Assembly: GCA_029262055.1 (NCBI GenBank)
Contig: JAJDAD010000066.1
Coordinates: forward strand, 1 to 60,440
Length of the DNA: 60,440 nt
DNA from: Candidatus Zhuqueibacterota bacterium
GTDB taxonomy: Bacteria; Zhuqueibacterota; Zhuqueibacteria; Oceanimicrobiales; Oceanimicrobiaceae
Direction of reading: 5' to 3'
Both the position numbers and the translations under genes were made by a program. Position 1 is the first letter of the stretch; every line of letters starts with the position of its first letter. The notes under the pieces are model-generated. The model saw nothing but the letters and a program-made list of their open reading frames with translations. It did no database searches and was not told the DNA's origin. Positions 25,291 through 33,661 of this stretch are shown here, in pieces.

Positions 25291-25399
25291 CTGCTCCCCG
25301 GATCATGTGCCTGAATTTGAACATATTGTTTTAGATGTTGATCGGAAACCAGGAAGGCATGTGTATACAAGCAATTGTGAACTGTGTCAAGAACAGCCT

Positions 25400-25771
25400 T
25401 AGGGTGCCTGGCTGTTACGCCCAACAATACCGAGCTGGTCCTTCCGGTTTACGACGACCTCGCTCCAAATTTCGTAACGTACCGACGCTGATGCCAAGTA
25501 ATTTCTAATATCGTGAACTTGCTCTGGGACCAACCCGTCTTTTTCGGATTGCTTAGACCGAAATTGGTTCAAATCTAAACTCCCTGGCTGGCTAACTTCC
25601 TCCTCGAAGAATGGCCCTACTTTGCCTGGATGCTTTCCACGAGTTGGTTGAACAGATCCATGTTCACCTTGATTCGCTCTCCCATTCCGCTTTCCAGGAG
25701 TCGGCTGGTTCTTCACCGAAGAGCATTTTTCCGTCCGGTGAGAGTCTCGCCTTGAGTTCAGTTAACGCCAT
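25400..25771 (-). pseudogene. Frameshifted XRE/HigA-type antitoxin gene
   Basis: Starting at ATG 25771 the minus strand reads MALTELKARLSPDGKM, then MDLFNQLVESIQA in the second frame, PAREFRFEPI in the third, KKTGWSQSKF in the second, LLGISVGTLRNLERGRRKPE in the third, and VLLGVTARHPKAVL in the second. Joined, this is the standard NadS/HigA pattern (MD..LF..L..SI..A..i..G...P.R.F.....I..IR.KTGLSQ..FA.LLGIS..TL.NWE.GRR.P.GPAR.LL.V....P). At least five frame changes or stops show that the gene is dead. No matching toxin gene could be recognised upstream. Confidence 0.75.
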
Positions 25772-26055
25772 GTTACGCCAATGACACGCAAAAAGCAACC
25801 GGAAAGTCCTCATCCTCCCCAGGCAAGACACCGTCCGCAGCCTGCTCGTCTTTTGCAGACAGCAAATGCCAAGGTCATGTTCGTGACCTCCATTCGAGAA
25901 TGATGTGGTCTACGTGCGTCGTTTTCCACCGCAAAATAAAGTCCTCCTGCAGATCAAGAAATTCTTGAAAATCAATTCACGTGTATGCTGGATCGACCAT
26001 TCATCCTCATAATACTCAAGAAAGGCAGTTTGCGAATAGTCAGCCTAGCTCTGGT
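25772..26055. other. Intergenic region upstream of the broken antitoxin
   Basis: About 280 bases where the cognate toxin of a toxin-antitoxin pair might be expected. I see no intact or clearly decayed toxin frame. Confidence 0.3.
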
Positions 26056-26697
26056 TCAATAGGCTACGAGTTCGCTCAAGAAAGCGACGTGCCTCACGTT
26101 AGCATTTTTTTCAAACAGACTCATGGCCTCCTTCATTTTACGCTGAGAACAGGAGAGGACTAAACTGTTCGGTGAGTCTGCAATGGCAAGAATCTTGACA
26201 TGCCCCAGCCGCTCACAATTGCTACGGATTTCCCTTGTGGTAGTCCCATTTCTAAAATGGATGAAGACCAGTTCTCTCTTTCTGCTTTTCACGTAACAAA
26301 TGCCATAAGCGGGTGGTGTATCTTTTGTAGCTGCTTGTGCGGCTGTTTCCCAACTGACCACCCGTACCTTCACGACCTCCGGTAGAGCTTCAATAACATC
26401 AATGGTCTTTTCGCTCCATCCTTTCGCCAATTCAGCTTTTACAATCACATCGGTGAAGGAGCTTTCGACAATATCATACCCGGCCTGTTTCGCCAATATT
26501 ACTGCCTGGGAAGCTGTTACAGACTCATCAAATGTTACTGACAATTTATCATTCACAAGGCGATGCATAAAAGATTCGTCTTCCGTCATTTCAGGGGAAT
26601 TCTCAACAGGGGAGTCCGGGGATAACAGAAGAGCAATTGCAGCAGATAAGCCGAGAGCCACAATACTCACAACAAGCGATCTTGCGGATTTGTTCAT
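26056..26697 (-). CDS. Uncharacterised secreted or membrane-anchored protein
   Basis: 213 residues with an N-terminal signal/anchor (SLVVSIVALGLSAAIALLL, about 7-25). The rest is soluble. Residues about 55-120 (VTASQAVILAKQAGYDIVES ... VIEALPEVVKVRVV) have a beta-alpha-beta feel like a small ferredoxin-like or protease-propeptide fold, and residues about 140-200 (LVFIHFRNGTTTREIRSNCE) may repeat it. No family is recognised. A GGGAGAG site precedes ATG 26697. Confidence 0.75.
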   Translation of the reverse strand: MNKSARSLVVSIVALGLSAAIALLLSPDSPVENSPEMTEDESFMHRLVNDKLSVTFDESVTASQAVILAKQAGYDIVESSFTDVIVKAELAKGWSEKTIDVIEALPEVVKVRVVSWETAAQAATKDTPPAYGICYVKSRKRELVFIHFRNGTTTREIRSNCERLGHVKILAIADSPNSLVLSCSQRKMKEAMSLFEKNANVRHVAFLSELVAY

Positions 26698-26862
26698 TTG
26701 CTCTCCCTGCCAGATGCAAAAGCTAACGACATGCCACGGAATTCTATGAGTTTCTCGCGAGCGTTCTCAGGTCGTCTGCGACTTCATCTTCTCCTGCTTC
26801 CGGCGTCGCACCGTCAAGTAATCCGGAGCACATTTTACAACGTGCTCGGTCGGCATTACATG

Positions 26863-27951
26863 TCATTCACTCCTACGGATCATCATTTGAGAGACTGTCT
26901 CTCCGACTTTCTTCTGATTTTGGTAGTCAATGCCAAGGAATCCCGCCGCAGTCTTTGCTATTTGATTCAGATAGTATTGACCTTGTTTCCTGACCTCCCC
27001 TAAGGACTTCGTATCAGGCCCAATCACGGTAAACCATATCTGATCGGAGCCCGCTACGCTGGTGCCGTGACCTGTCCATTCTCCCTTTGTGCCCCTGCCG
27101 TGGTCTGTAGTGATAAGAAGCGTGGTTTTGTTCTTGTACACTTCGTCAGCCTGTATCCAGTTCCAAAGTTGCGCGATGAATGAGTCCGTGCGATGCGCCG
27201 CATCCAAATAGGAATCGTACTTGCCGTCATGGGCGAAATCGTCTGTTTCGCCATAGGCTATGTACAAGAATCTGGGATGGTGCTTCTTGAGGTATTCCAG
27301 CGCATAGTGATGGGTGAAAGCATCCAGGCGCACGGTGCTCCACGGACTCGGGATTTTGTCCTGCAACTCGTTTAGGAATATCTCTCTGGCACTCAGGTCC
27401 TGTCCCTGTGCAGAGCGGAATCCGGCATTCACCCAAATGCCGCTCCGCTTCTCATTTATAATGTAGGGGAATACGTCCCAAGATGCGAAAGCTGCTACCT
27501 TTCCTTTGAGGTGTTCAACCTGATTAACAAACTCCAGGACGGTCTGGTTGGGGTTGGCGACTTTGTCATTGCTGTCGATGCTGTCATCACGATAGCCGGT
27601 CAGCAGTTCACTATACCCGGGATATGAAAACCAATAGTGATTCGTCACATTCACGTTGCAACCCAGGAGCCTGTTGCCGTATAACTGACCTTCCCCGGCA
27701 ATCACATTCCAGAAGAACGGCAGCAACATCTTTCTGCGAGTGAGCGGCTCTGCGACCCAGAAACGGCTCGTCAAGGCACCGGGGTTCTCCACGTACAAGC
27801 TGTCAGTGATTAAGATGGAATCCGCACCAAAGAACAATTCTTGCCATCGTAGCCCATCGAGTGTGATCAGAAGCACATTGTCGGTCTTTCGGTTATCCGC
27901 CAATGCGATGAGGGGCAGGATCAAGAACAGAAATACAAAAGTTTTTTTCAT
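26863..27951 (-). CDS. Secreted alkaline-phosphatase-superfamily phosphodiesterase/sulfatase-like enzyme
   Basis: 362 residues from ATG 27951, chosen because MKKTFVFLFLILPLIALA is a clear signal peptide; the frame is open 31 codons further up without one. LLITLDGLRWQELFFGAD gives the first metal-ligand Asp. Later come YGETDDFAHDGKYDSY and LLITTDHGRGTKGEWTGHG, the Asp/His ligand clusters of the superfamily. The pattern is closest to nucleotide-pyrophosphatase/phosphopentomutase-like members. It likely hydrolyses a phosphate or sulfate ester outside the cytoplasm; the substrate is not clear. Confidence 0.88.
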   Translation of the reverse strand: MKKTFVFLFLILPLIALADNRKTDNVLLITLDGLRWQELFFGADSILITDSLYVENPGALTSRFWVAEPLTRRKMLLPFFWNVIAGEGQLYGNRLLGCNVNVTNHYWFSYPGYSELLTGYRDDSIDSNDKVANPNQTVLEFVNQVEHLKGKVAAFASWDVFPYIINEKRSGIWVNAGFRSAQGQDLSAREIFLNELQDKIPSPWSTVRLDAFTHHYALEYLKKHHPRFLYIAYGETDDFAHDGKYDSYLDAAHRTDSFIAQLWNWIQADEVYKNKTTLLITTDHGRGTKGEWTGHGTSVAGSDQIWFTVIGPDTKSLGEVRKQGQYYLNQIAKTAAGFLGIDYQNQKKVGETVSQMMIRRSE

Positions 27952-28196
27952 CCAACATCCTCCATAGCAGTCAAGCGGATTTAGTAGCTTGTCATTCAAG
28001 CGGTGTTTTGTAGGACGGTCAAACCCCACCATCGGCAGAATCATTCACCCAGGCCGCCGGCGGTTGCGGTGACGCCATTGTCGCTGACCTCCCCCTCCGC
28101 AAAGCCAGGTTCAAGCTCACGACTGCTTTTGCAACGCCTACACTTTCTTTGCCTCCGGGTTACTACATGCATCGGTGTCACAACCTGAGCGAGATT

Positions 28197-28619
28197 CTAC
28201 CCGCCCCATTTCAATAAAGCAGTGCTTAGCAAAGCCGCAACAAAAAGGCCTCCTGCTGCCGGCATAAAAGCCCCTCCAATAGAGAAACCCGCAAGGAAGC
28301 TAAAGACTAGCATGGCGCCTGCCATCCCCCACAACAACCCCTGTTTGTGCTGCCAGGCTGCTCTGGCTCCGGTGATGCCAATCATGATTGGAAGAGAGAG
28401 TGGCCATAAAACAAAGGCGAACAGTCCAATCCAGCCTTCGCGTCGAAGCAAGCTGGTTGTAGAATGCTCCTCCTGTCTGAGCATCGTACCGTCAGCTGAC
28501 AACCTGTGTGTATACTTTTGGGTTTCGGTTGGCATGAGTACTATATACAGGCTGATGCCGAGCGTCCAAATCGCCGCAGCAATCCCGATGAATGTAACCA
28601 GCGGACGAATTGCATGCAT
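28197..28619 (-). CDS. Small integral membrane protein
   Basis: 140 residues from ATG 28619, preceded by AGGAG about 10 bases upstream; the upstream extension of 22 codons lacks a site. Four predicted membrane segments (about 5-27 LVTFIGIAAAIWTLGISLYIV, 55-75 LFAFVLWPLSLPIMIGI, 88-110 LLWGMAGAMLVFSFLAGFSI, 115-135). The loop after helix 1 (TQKYTHRLSADGTM) is probably exported. No family is recognised. Confidence 0.75.
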   Translation of the reverse strand: MHAIRPLVTFIGIAAAIWTLGISLYIVLMPTETQKYTHRLSADGTMLRQEEHSTTSLLRREGWIGLFAFVLWPLSLPIMIGITGARAAWQHKQGLLWGMAGAMLVFSFLAGFSIGGAFMPAAGGLFVAALLSTALLKWGG

Positions 28620-29059
28620 ACACAATATCTCCTGTAGATGAATCTCGGTACGTTTAAACGTACTGAGATTGTTCGTGAAAGGCAACTGCAGAGCCGCGGG
28701 GCATTGTGTGAAGGAAGCCTTCTAGCAAAGCAGTGAACCAGAGCCTGCCCTGAGCGCAGTCGAAGGGAACTGAAGCGTTCCCCGCTTGCGCGAGGCCGGG
28801 CTCCCAAGACCCGGTCTGTAGCCGCACCAACGACTCCGCTTTGTCAAAGTACTACCGTCTGTTGCCTGAGCTGGACGAGTGCAGTTTATTGATTTGCCCA
28901 GAGCTTGGCAAAGACAAGTGTCAATCCAGTGCCAGGATGCGAGCCCATGGATCAGAGGACTTCTCTTTATTATCTCTATTTAGCCAAATTATTCCAGCCA
29001 AAATGGTATGCCGGGTCCAGCCCCGATCTTCACTTCTACGGCATCGGGAGGCAAGGTTT
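28620..29059. other. Intergenic region with group II intron fragment
   Basis: 28678-28745 (GGCAACTGCAGAGCC ... AAGGAAGCCTTCTAGCAAAGCAGTGAACC) is a group II intron domain I fragment matching those at 25211, 46322 and 59921. It is followed by CCTGCCCTGAGCGCAGTCGAAGG, a separate widespread short repeat-like stretch. The rest holds nothing I recognise. Confidence 0.5.
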
Positions 29060-29884
29060 TTAGAAAACCACGGTTTGCATGGGTTCGGTGAAGATGGTAG
29101 CATCCGGGTATGCCGAGATGATCTTCTTTGATATTTCCTCTTCTTCTGCCGGCGGAATATGAACGGCAAAGATTTTGCCGGGCTGAATGTATTCGTTGAC
29201 GATTTTATTGAAGGGTTTGTGTGTCAAAAACCAGTACGGTACAAACGCGAAATCAACCCCTGCATTGGGCAGCTTACACGACTCGAAGTTTTCCACTGCC
29301 CCGTCTGCGTCCCCGATGTGTAGGATGGTGAACTTACCAACCTTGATAATGAAACCTGAATTTTCGAGGGTGGTTGGTTTTCTGGAACCGTGCCTCATGC
29401 CCAAAACTTTCAAATGAATCCCATCCACTTCCAACTCACTGAAAAGCTTCCAACCTGGTGTAATTGTCTTAATTTGCTCTTTTATTTGTTCATAAGCTTC
29501 ATAATTAGCGCTAATCAGCCCGGTGACCTGTTCGGCGCCTATGAATTTACTGACCCGGTTATTGAACAGGTGCCGGCCTATCGTCACTGCGTCAAAATGG
29601 TCTGCGTGCAGATGGGTCGCCAGTAGCAAATTAACTTGCTGGAATGGCTTGAAACCGCCCACCATCTTTTCCAACTGGTTTGCGGCTGTGGGTGCATAGT
29701 AAGGATTACCGCGATAGTGGTGCGCGTCAATCAGTACCTTCTTGCCGGCATGTTGGATGAGAACGCCCGCATTGGCGATGTATGTAATCTCAATCTTACC
29801 GGAGTCACCCGCAAAGCCGTTTGCACTAATCAACAAGAAAACGAACGCAATAGTCAATGATAACCGTATGAGTTTAGAACGCAA
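29060..29884 (-). CDS. Secreted MBL-fold metallo-hydrolase
   Basis: 274 residues. A signal peptide (LSLTIAFVFLLISANGFA) precedes a metallo-beta-lactamase fold. Strand motif VLIDAHHYRG, then the zinc-binding H91-L-H93-A-D95-H96 (THLHADHFDA), a second ligand region MRHGSRK (about 163) and ILHIGDADG (about 193), and AVHIPPAEEEE near the end. It lies in the UlaG/RomA-like branch where substrates are diverse; I cannot name one. Exported location is unusual enough to suggest a periplasmic role. Confidence 0.88.
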   Translation of the reverse strand: MRSKLIRLSLTIAFVFLLISANGFAGDSGKIEITYIANAGVLIQHAGKKVLIDAHHYRGNPYYAPTAANQLEKMVGGFKPFQQVNLLLATHLHADHFDAVTIGRHLFNNRVSKFIGAEQVTGLISANYEAYEQIKEQIKTITPGWKLFSELEVDGIHLKVLGMRHGSRKPTTLENSGFIIKVGKFTILHIGDADGAVENFESCKLPNAGVDFAFVPYWFLTHKPFNKIVNEYIQPGKIFAVHIPPAEEEEISKKIISAYPDATIFTEPMQTVVF

Positions 29885-29988
29885 GTTTGGTCTCCTTCAA
29901 TAGTGTTGAGTGGTAGAAAATCGGGATATGATCATGTGATGGCTCGGTAGCGTTTAACTCAGCTTTCTGCTGCTGAGTTTCCCCCAAA

Positions 29989-30024
29989 AAAGAAAGGCTG
30001 CCTCTAGCAGGGGCAGCCTTCAAA
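29989..30024 (-). terminator. Rho-independent terminator of the prolyl oligopeptidase gene
   Basis: On the minus strand, downstream of the oligopeptidase stop, GAAGGCTGCCCCTGC ... GCAGCCTTTC forms a strong GC-rich hairpin followed by TTTCTTTTTT. The stem pairs AAGGCTGCC with GGCAGCCTT. This is a textbook intrinsic terminator. Confidence 0.85.
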
Positions 30025-30050
30025 TCGGTGAAGATCTATTTCAAACTATT

Positions 30051-32243
30051 TCAAAGCTTACTGAAGCCGCTCTCGTCAGCCCTACCCAACACGCGTGTCA
30101 AAAATGCGAGGGCTTCTCCCCAAGACTCCGCGCTCTGTTCCGGTGTTGTGCCGTAGTTATGCCCGGCGCCCCACATAACGTTGAGCAATGCAGGCGAGTC
30201 ACACCCTTGCGCTGCCTGTAGCGCGGCTATGAATTTGTATCCGTGCATTGGGATGGCGGTCTCGTCCCGCTCTCCAACCATCACCATTGTGGGTGGATAG
30301 CACGTGCCGGTTTTCAAGTTATGATAGGGTGAAAATGAATACAGCGCTTTGAATTCGTCCGGCTTTGCCGGGTCGCCATACTCCGGCGTCAAATATTTGC
30401 CGCTCGGAGATTCGACGAATCGAATCAGATCCAGGGAGGGGATGTCTATAATGCCGGCGCCAAATAAATCCGGTCTTTGCACCAGCGCAGCGCCTGCCAT
30501 GACACCGCTTGCGCTGCCACCGTTTGCCACTATTCTATCCTTGGAAGTGTAGTCATTTTCGACCAGCCATTCAGCGGCCGAGATGAAATCATCAATCCCG
30601 TTTTGTTTGTTTACCTTAATTCCTGCCTGGTGCCACGCCTCGCCATACTCGCCGCCGCCACGGATTCCGGGTAGCGCATAGATACCGCCCTTTTCCATCC
30701 AGGCCAGAATGCGTGGTTGAAACCAGGGGAAGGCCGACCAGCTCCACGCCCCGTAACCGTACATGAACAGCGGCGCTTTGCCGTGGGTTTTCACCCCCTT
30801 CTTTTTTGAAATAAACATTGGTACCCTGGTGCCGTCCTTGCTTTGGAAGAAGACTTGTTCGGTCTCAAACTCCTCAGGGTTGAATGCAAGCTTGGGACGG
30901 TAATGAATTCTGCTTTCGCCGCTTTTCATGTCTAACCGGTAAACAGTGTTGGGGTCGTAAAGGCTGTTGAAAGAGTAGAAGAACTCGTTGCCGTCGACTT
31001 GCGGACCAGCAATACCTCCCGGTGAACCAATATCGGGGAGCTCTATTCTGTTGCGAAATCGCCCTTGAATATCAAATACTTTTAGCAGCGGCTTGGCATC
31101 CTCAACATACCTGGCAATCATCCGGTCGCCGACGACTTTACTGCTTTGCAGGGTCGCCTCAGCGGCCGGAAGAAGCTCACGCCAGTTTTTCGGAGCAGGG
31201 TTATCGATGTCGACGGCGATGATACGACGACTGGGAGCATTCAAATCGGTTTGAAACCAGAATGTCGACTCTTTATTCCCGATAAATGTGTAGGCCGCGT
31301 TGGCTTCGCTGATCAATTCAACGAATTCGTTGCGCGAATTCGAGAGATCTTTGTAGAAAACAAGATTACTGACGCTGCCGCCATCAGCAATGATCAGAAT
31401 GAGGTAGCGGCCATCCAGTGTCACGCGGGTTGCATATAGCCAGGTCGGCTTATCCTCGCGTTGAAAAACCAATTCATCGTCTGCTTGCCTATGATTGAGC
31501 CTGTGGTACTTGATGCGCGCGTTTTCAACTTTTGCCTTCAAACCTGATTCTGCATCCGGCTTGTCATACTGGTTGTAAAAAAAACCTGCGTTATCCCTGC
31601 TCCATTGCACCCCACCACTCCATCTATGCATCCCAATCAGCGTCTCAGGCAAATCCCGCATACTATCCACATCATATATTTTCAACTGTCGCCAAGACGA
31701 CTGTTTGTCCTGAATCGTGTAGGCAACGAATTTGCCATTAGGACTTGCTGTCCAGGCACGCAATTTCAAGTCGTCGTTATCAAAGTGCTTCTCCGGGTCG
31801 ATCAAAATCGTAGGTTCGGGAGCGTCGGACGCTTGCATGTAAAGCAAAGCGTTTCTCGTACCTGCCGGCGTGATGGTGAAGAACAATCGGCCATTTTCCC
31901 TCACAGGCCGGCTGTATCGATCATAACTTCTGATTTCCAAAATGCGAGACTTGAAATGCTCAAAATCATCAGCCTGGCGCGCAAACTTCGTAGTTACCTC
32001 GTCTTGAGCTTTCATCCAGGCACGGGTCTCATCGGAGTCTATGTCTTCCATCCAGCGGTACGGGTCCTTTACCGCTACGCTATGATAATCATCGACCTGG
32101 GCCATCCGCCGCGCCTCTGGGTAGATAATTCTATCTTTGTTTACCTTCTCGTTTCTGGATGCTGTAAGATTGGTCACAACAAACGCGATCAGTGCAAATA
32201 GGGTTAGGAGCAGGAAAGGCAAGAGCTTCTTACTTGATTTCAT
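30051..32243 (-). CDS. Prolyl oligopeptidase (S9A)
   Basis: 730 residues. A signal/anchor (LLPFLLLTLFALIAFVV, about 7-25) suggests export. A propeller domain (about 60-450, starting YPEARRMAQVDDYHS and KDPYRWMEDIDS) is followed by an alpha/beta hydrolase domain with nucleophile Ser in GGSASG (about 577), Asp in GERDETAIP (about 660) and His in GAGHNYG (about 695). The family cleaves after proline in short peptides. A strong terminator follows the stop. Confidence 0.95.
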   Translation of the reverse strand: MKSSKKLLPFLLLTLFALIAFVVTNLTASRNEKVNKDRIIYPEARRMAQVDDYHSVAVKDPYRWMEDIDSDETRAWMKAQDEVTTKFARQADDFEHFKSRILEIRSYDRYSRPVRENGRLFFTITPAGTRNALLYMQASDAPEPTILIDPEKHFDNDDLKLRAWTASPNGKFVAYTIQDKQSSWRQLKIYDVDSMRDLPETLIGMHRWSGGVQWSRDNAGFFYNQYDKPDAESGLKAKVENARIKYHRLNHRQADDELVFQREDKPTWLYATRVTLDGRYLILIIADGGSVSNLVFYKDLSNSRNEFVELISEANAAYTFIGNKESTFWFQTDLNAPSRRIIAVDIDNPAPKNWRELLPAAEATLQSSKVVGDRMIARYVEDAKPLLKVFDIQGRFRNRIELPDIGSPGGIAGPQVDGNEFFYSFNSLYDPNTVYRLDMKSGESRIHYRPKLAFNPEEFETEQVFFQSKDGTRVPMFISKKKGVKTHGKAPLFMYGYGAWSWSAFPWFQPRILAWMEKGGIYALPGIRGGGEYGEAWHQAGIKVNKQNGIDDFISAAEWLVENDYTSKDRIVANGGSASGVMAGAALVQRPDLFGAGIIDIPSLDLIRFVESPSGKYLTPEYGDPAKPDEFKALYSFSPYHNLKTGTCYPPTMVMVGERDETAIPMHGYKFIAALQAAQGCDSPALLNVMWGAGHNYGTTPEQSAESWGEALAFLTRVLGRADESGFSKL

Positions 32244-32358
32244 CTGAGTCTCCGTGTAGGGGTTATGAACGGCTGGAATTCACCTGGCAAAAATATAGCG
32301 GTGCTGACTGTCACAATGCCAATTGCCGTGACCGGTTCAAAGAAAGAAACAGTTCAAA

Positions 32359-32856
32359 TTATTTGTTATCCAACGGATGTACATTAACTCTATACAGAAG
32401 CCAACGATCGTTTCTATAAATCCAAATTTCAGCAAGTGCCGCTTTTGATTTGGAGCGATCACCTTTTGGGCCCAAATATGTTTCAGTCACAATTCTGCGA
32501 GTATGGGCGTAATCACTCAAAATATTTATTTCGAGATTTTGTTGTTCTCTATCGGAAACACGCCATCCATCGTCAAACCATTCTCTAACGCCTTCTACCC
32601 ACTTTGTCCTATCGTTGATAATAGAACTGCCAATTGTCCACCTACTGAAATCATCTGCAAGGAAACTTCCGTATGCATCTGCTCCCTTTCCTTCTGGTGA
32701 AGTTGTTTCCGATAATTTATTCATGGTTTCTAATAGATCTCTTTGCTTCGTTGTGGATGAACCTCCATATCCTACTGATACTAAACAAAATAAGATTAAA
32801 GTTTTGCTGATAGGTCTTATTATGTAGTTCATATTCTTCACACCAATTTTTATCAT
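32359..32856 (-). CDS. Secreted NTF2/SnoaL-like protein
   Basis: 165 residues. The first 32 residues contain a signal peptide (ISKTLILFCLVSVGYGG); ATG 32832 (ninth codon) is an alternative start. The remainder has the NTF2-like pattern used by SnoaL/DUF4440-type proteins (DFSRWTIGSSIINDRTKWVE, RRIVTETYLG, AEIWIYRNDRWLLYRVNVHP). Such proteins are binding or small catalytic folds, so function is undetermined. The C-terminal about 60 residues are duplicated as a fragment at 44108-44290. Confidence 0.82.
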   Translation of the reverse strand: MIKIGVKNMNYIIRPISKTLILFCLVSVGYGGSSTTKQRDLLETMNKLSETTSPEGKGADAYGSFLADDFSRWTIGSSIINDRTKWVEGVREWFDDGWRVSDREQQNLEINILSDYAHTRRIVTETYLGPKGDRSKSKAALAEIWIYRNDRWLLYRVNVHPLDNK

Positions 32857-33027
32857 TAATGCAGCCTCCCATTGTGGTATTATGAAAACAATTCGATTGT
32901 TATCTTGTGATACACGCTACAACGATTGGGTAAATGTAAGAAACGGCAGCTAGAGAGGAAATCCCACGAAAGGGGGGATTATGCCCCATGAATATGGGAG
33001 GTTAACAGAAATTGGAGGTATGAAAAG

Positions 33028-33657
33028 TCAGATTTCGCCGCGCAGAGACTTGCTTATCAATTCGCCTTTGGAGTGAATGTGCAGCTTCTTGTAGATATTC
33101 TTGATGTGGGAGCGGATCGTTTCGACCGACACGTGCATTTTGTCGGCTACCATCTTGTAGCTCAGACCATCGACCAGCCAGCTTGCGACTTCGCGCTCTT
33201 TTGGTGAAAGCGTCGAGTCTCTTGGCTGCGCCTTCTTGACGTGGAAGTACTGGATGACTTTTGATGCGATTTGCGGTGACATGGGTGCGCCTCCCTTTGA
33301 AAGCGTAGTCAAGGCATCCTTCAATTCCGCAAAGGAGGTGTTTTTCAAGAGATAACCGGACGCGCCGGCACAGAGCGCATCGAAAATCCGGTGCGAATCG
33401 GCGTAGATGGTCAGCATGACGATATCTATCTTAGGGAACTTGTTTTTGATTAGCCGAATGCCGCTGATTCCGGACATACCCGGCAAACCGATATCCATCA
33501 ATACGATGTCTGGCGTGGATTCTTCCGCCAGCTCAGGCAAGAGCTTTTCAACAGAATCGACTGCAGTCGGGCACGTGAAATCGCTTTGCGAATTCAGAAA
33601 TTCCTGGATGCTCTCGCGAACGTCGGCGTCATCTTCGACCATGAAAATACTTAGCAT
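33028..33657 (-). CDS. NarL/LuxR-family response regulator
   Basis: 209 residues. A receiver domain with an acidic pocket (VEDDAD), phosphoacceptor Asp in VLMDIGLPG (about 57), Thr in MLTIYAD and Lys in GYLLKNTS is followed by a LuxR-type helix-turn-helix (TLSPKEREVASWLVDGLSYK, MHVSVETIRSHIKNIYKKL). It is encoded 4 bases after the propeller sensor kinase, so they form a two-component pair. Confidence 0.95.
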   Translation of the reverse strand: MLSIFMVEDDADVRESIQEFLNSQSDFTCPTAVDSVEKLLPELAEESTPDIVLMDIGLPGMSGISGIRLIKNKFPKIDIVMLTIYADSHRIFDALCAGASGYLLKNTSFAELKDALTTLSKGGAPMSPQIASKVIQYFHVKKAQPRDSTLSPKEREVASWLVDGLSYKMVADKMHVSVETIRSHIKNIYKKLHIHSKGELISKSLRGEI

Positions 33658-33661
33658 TTTG

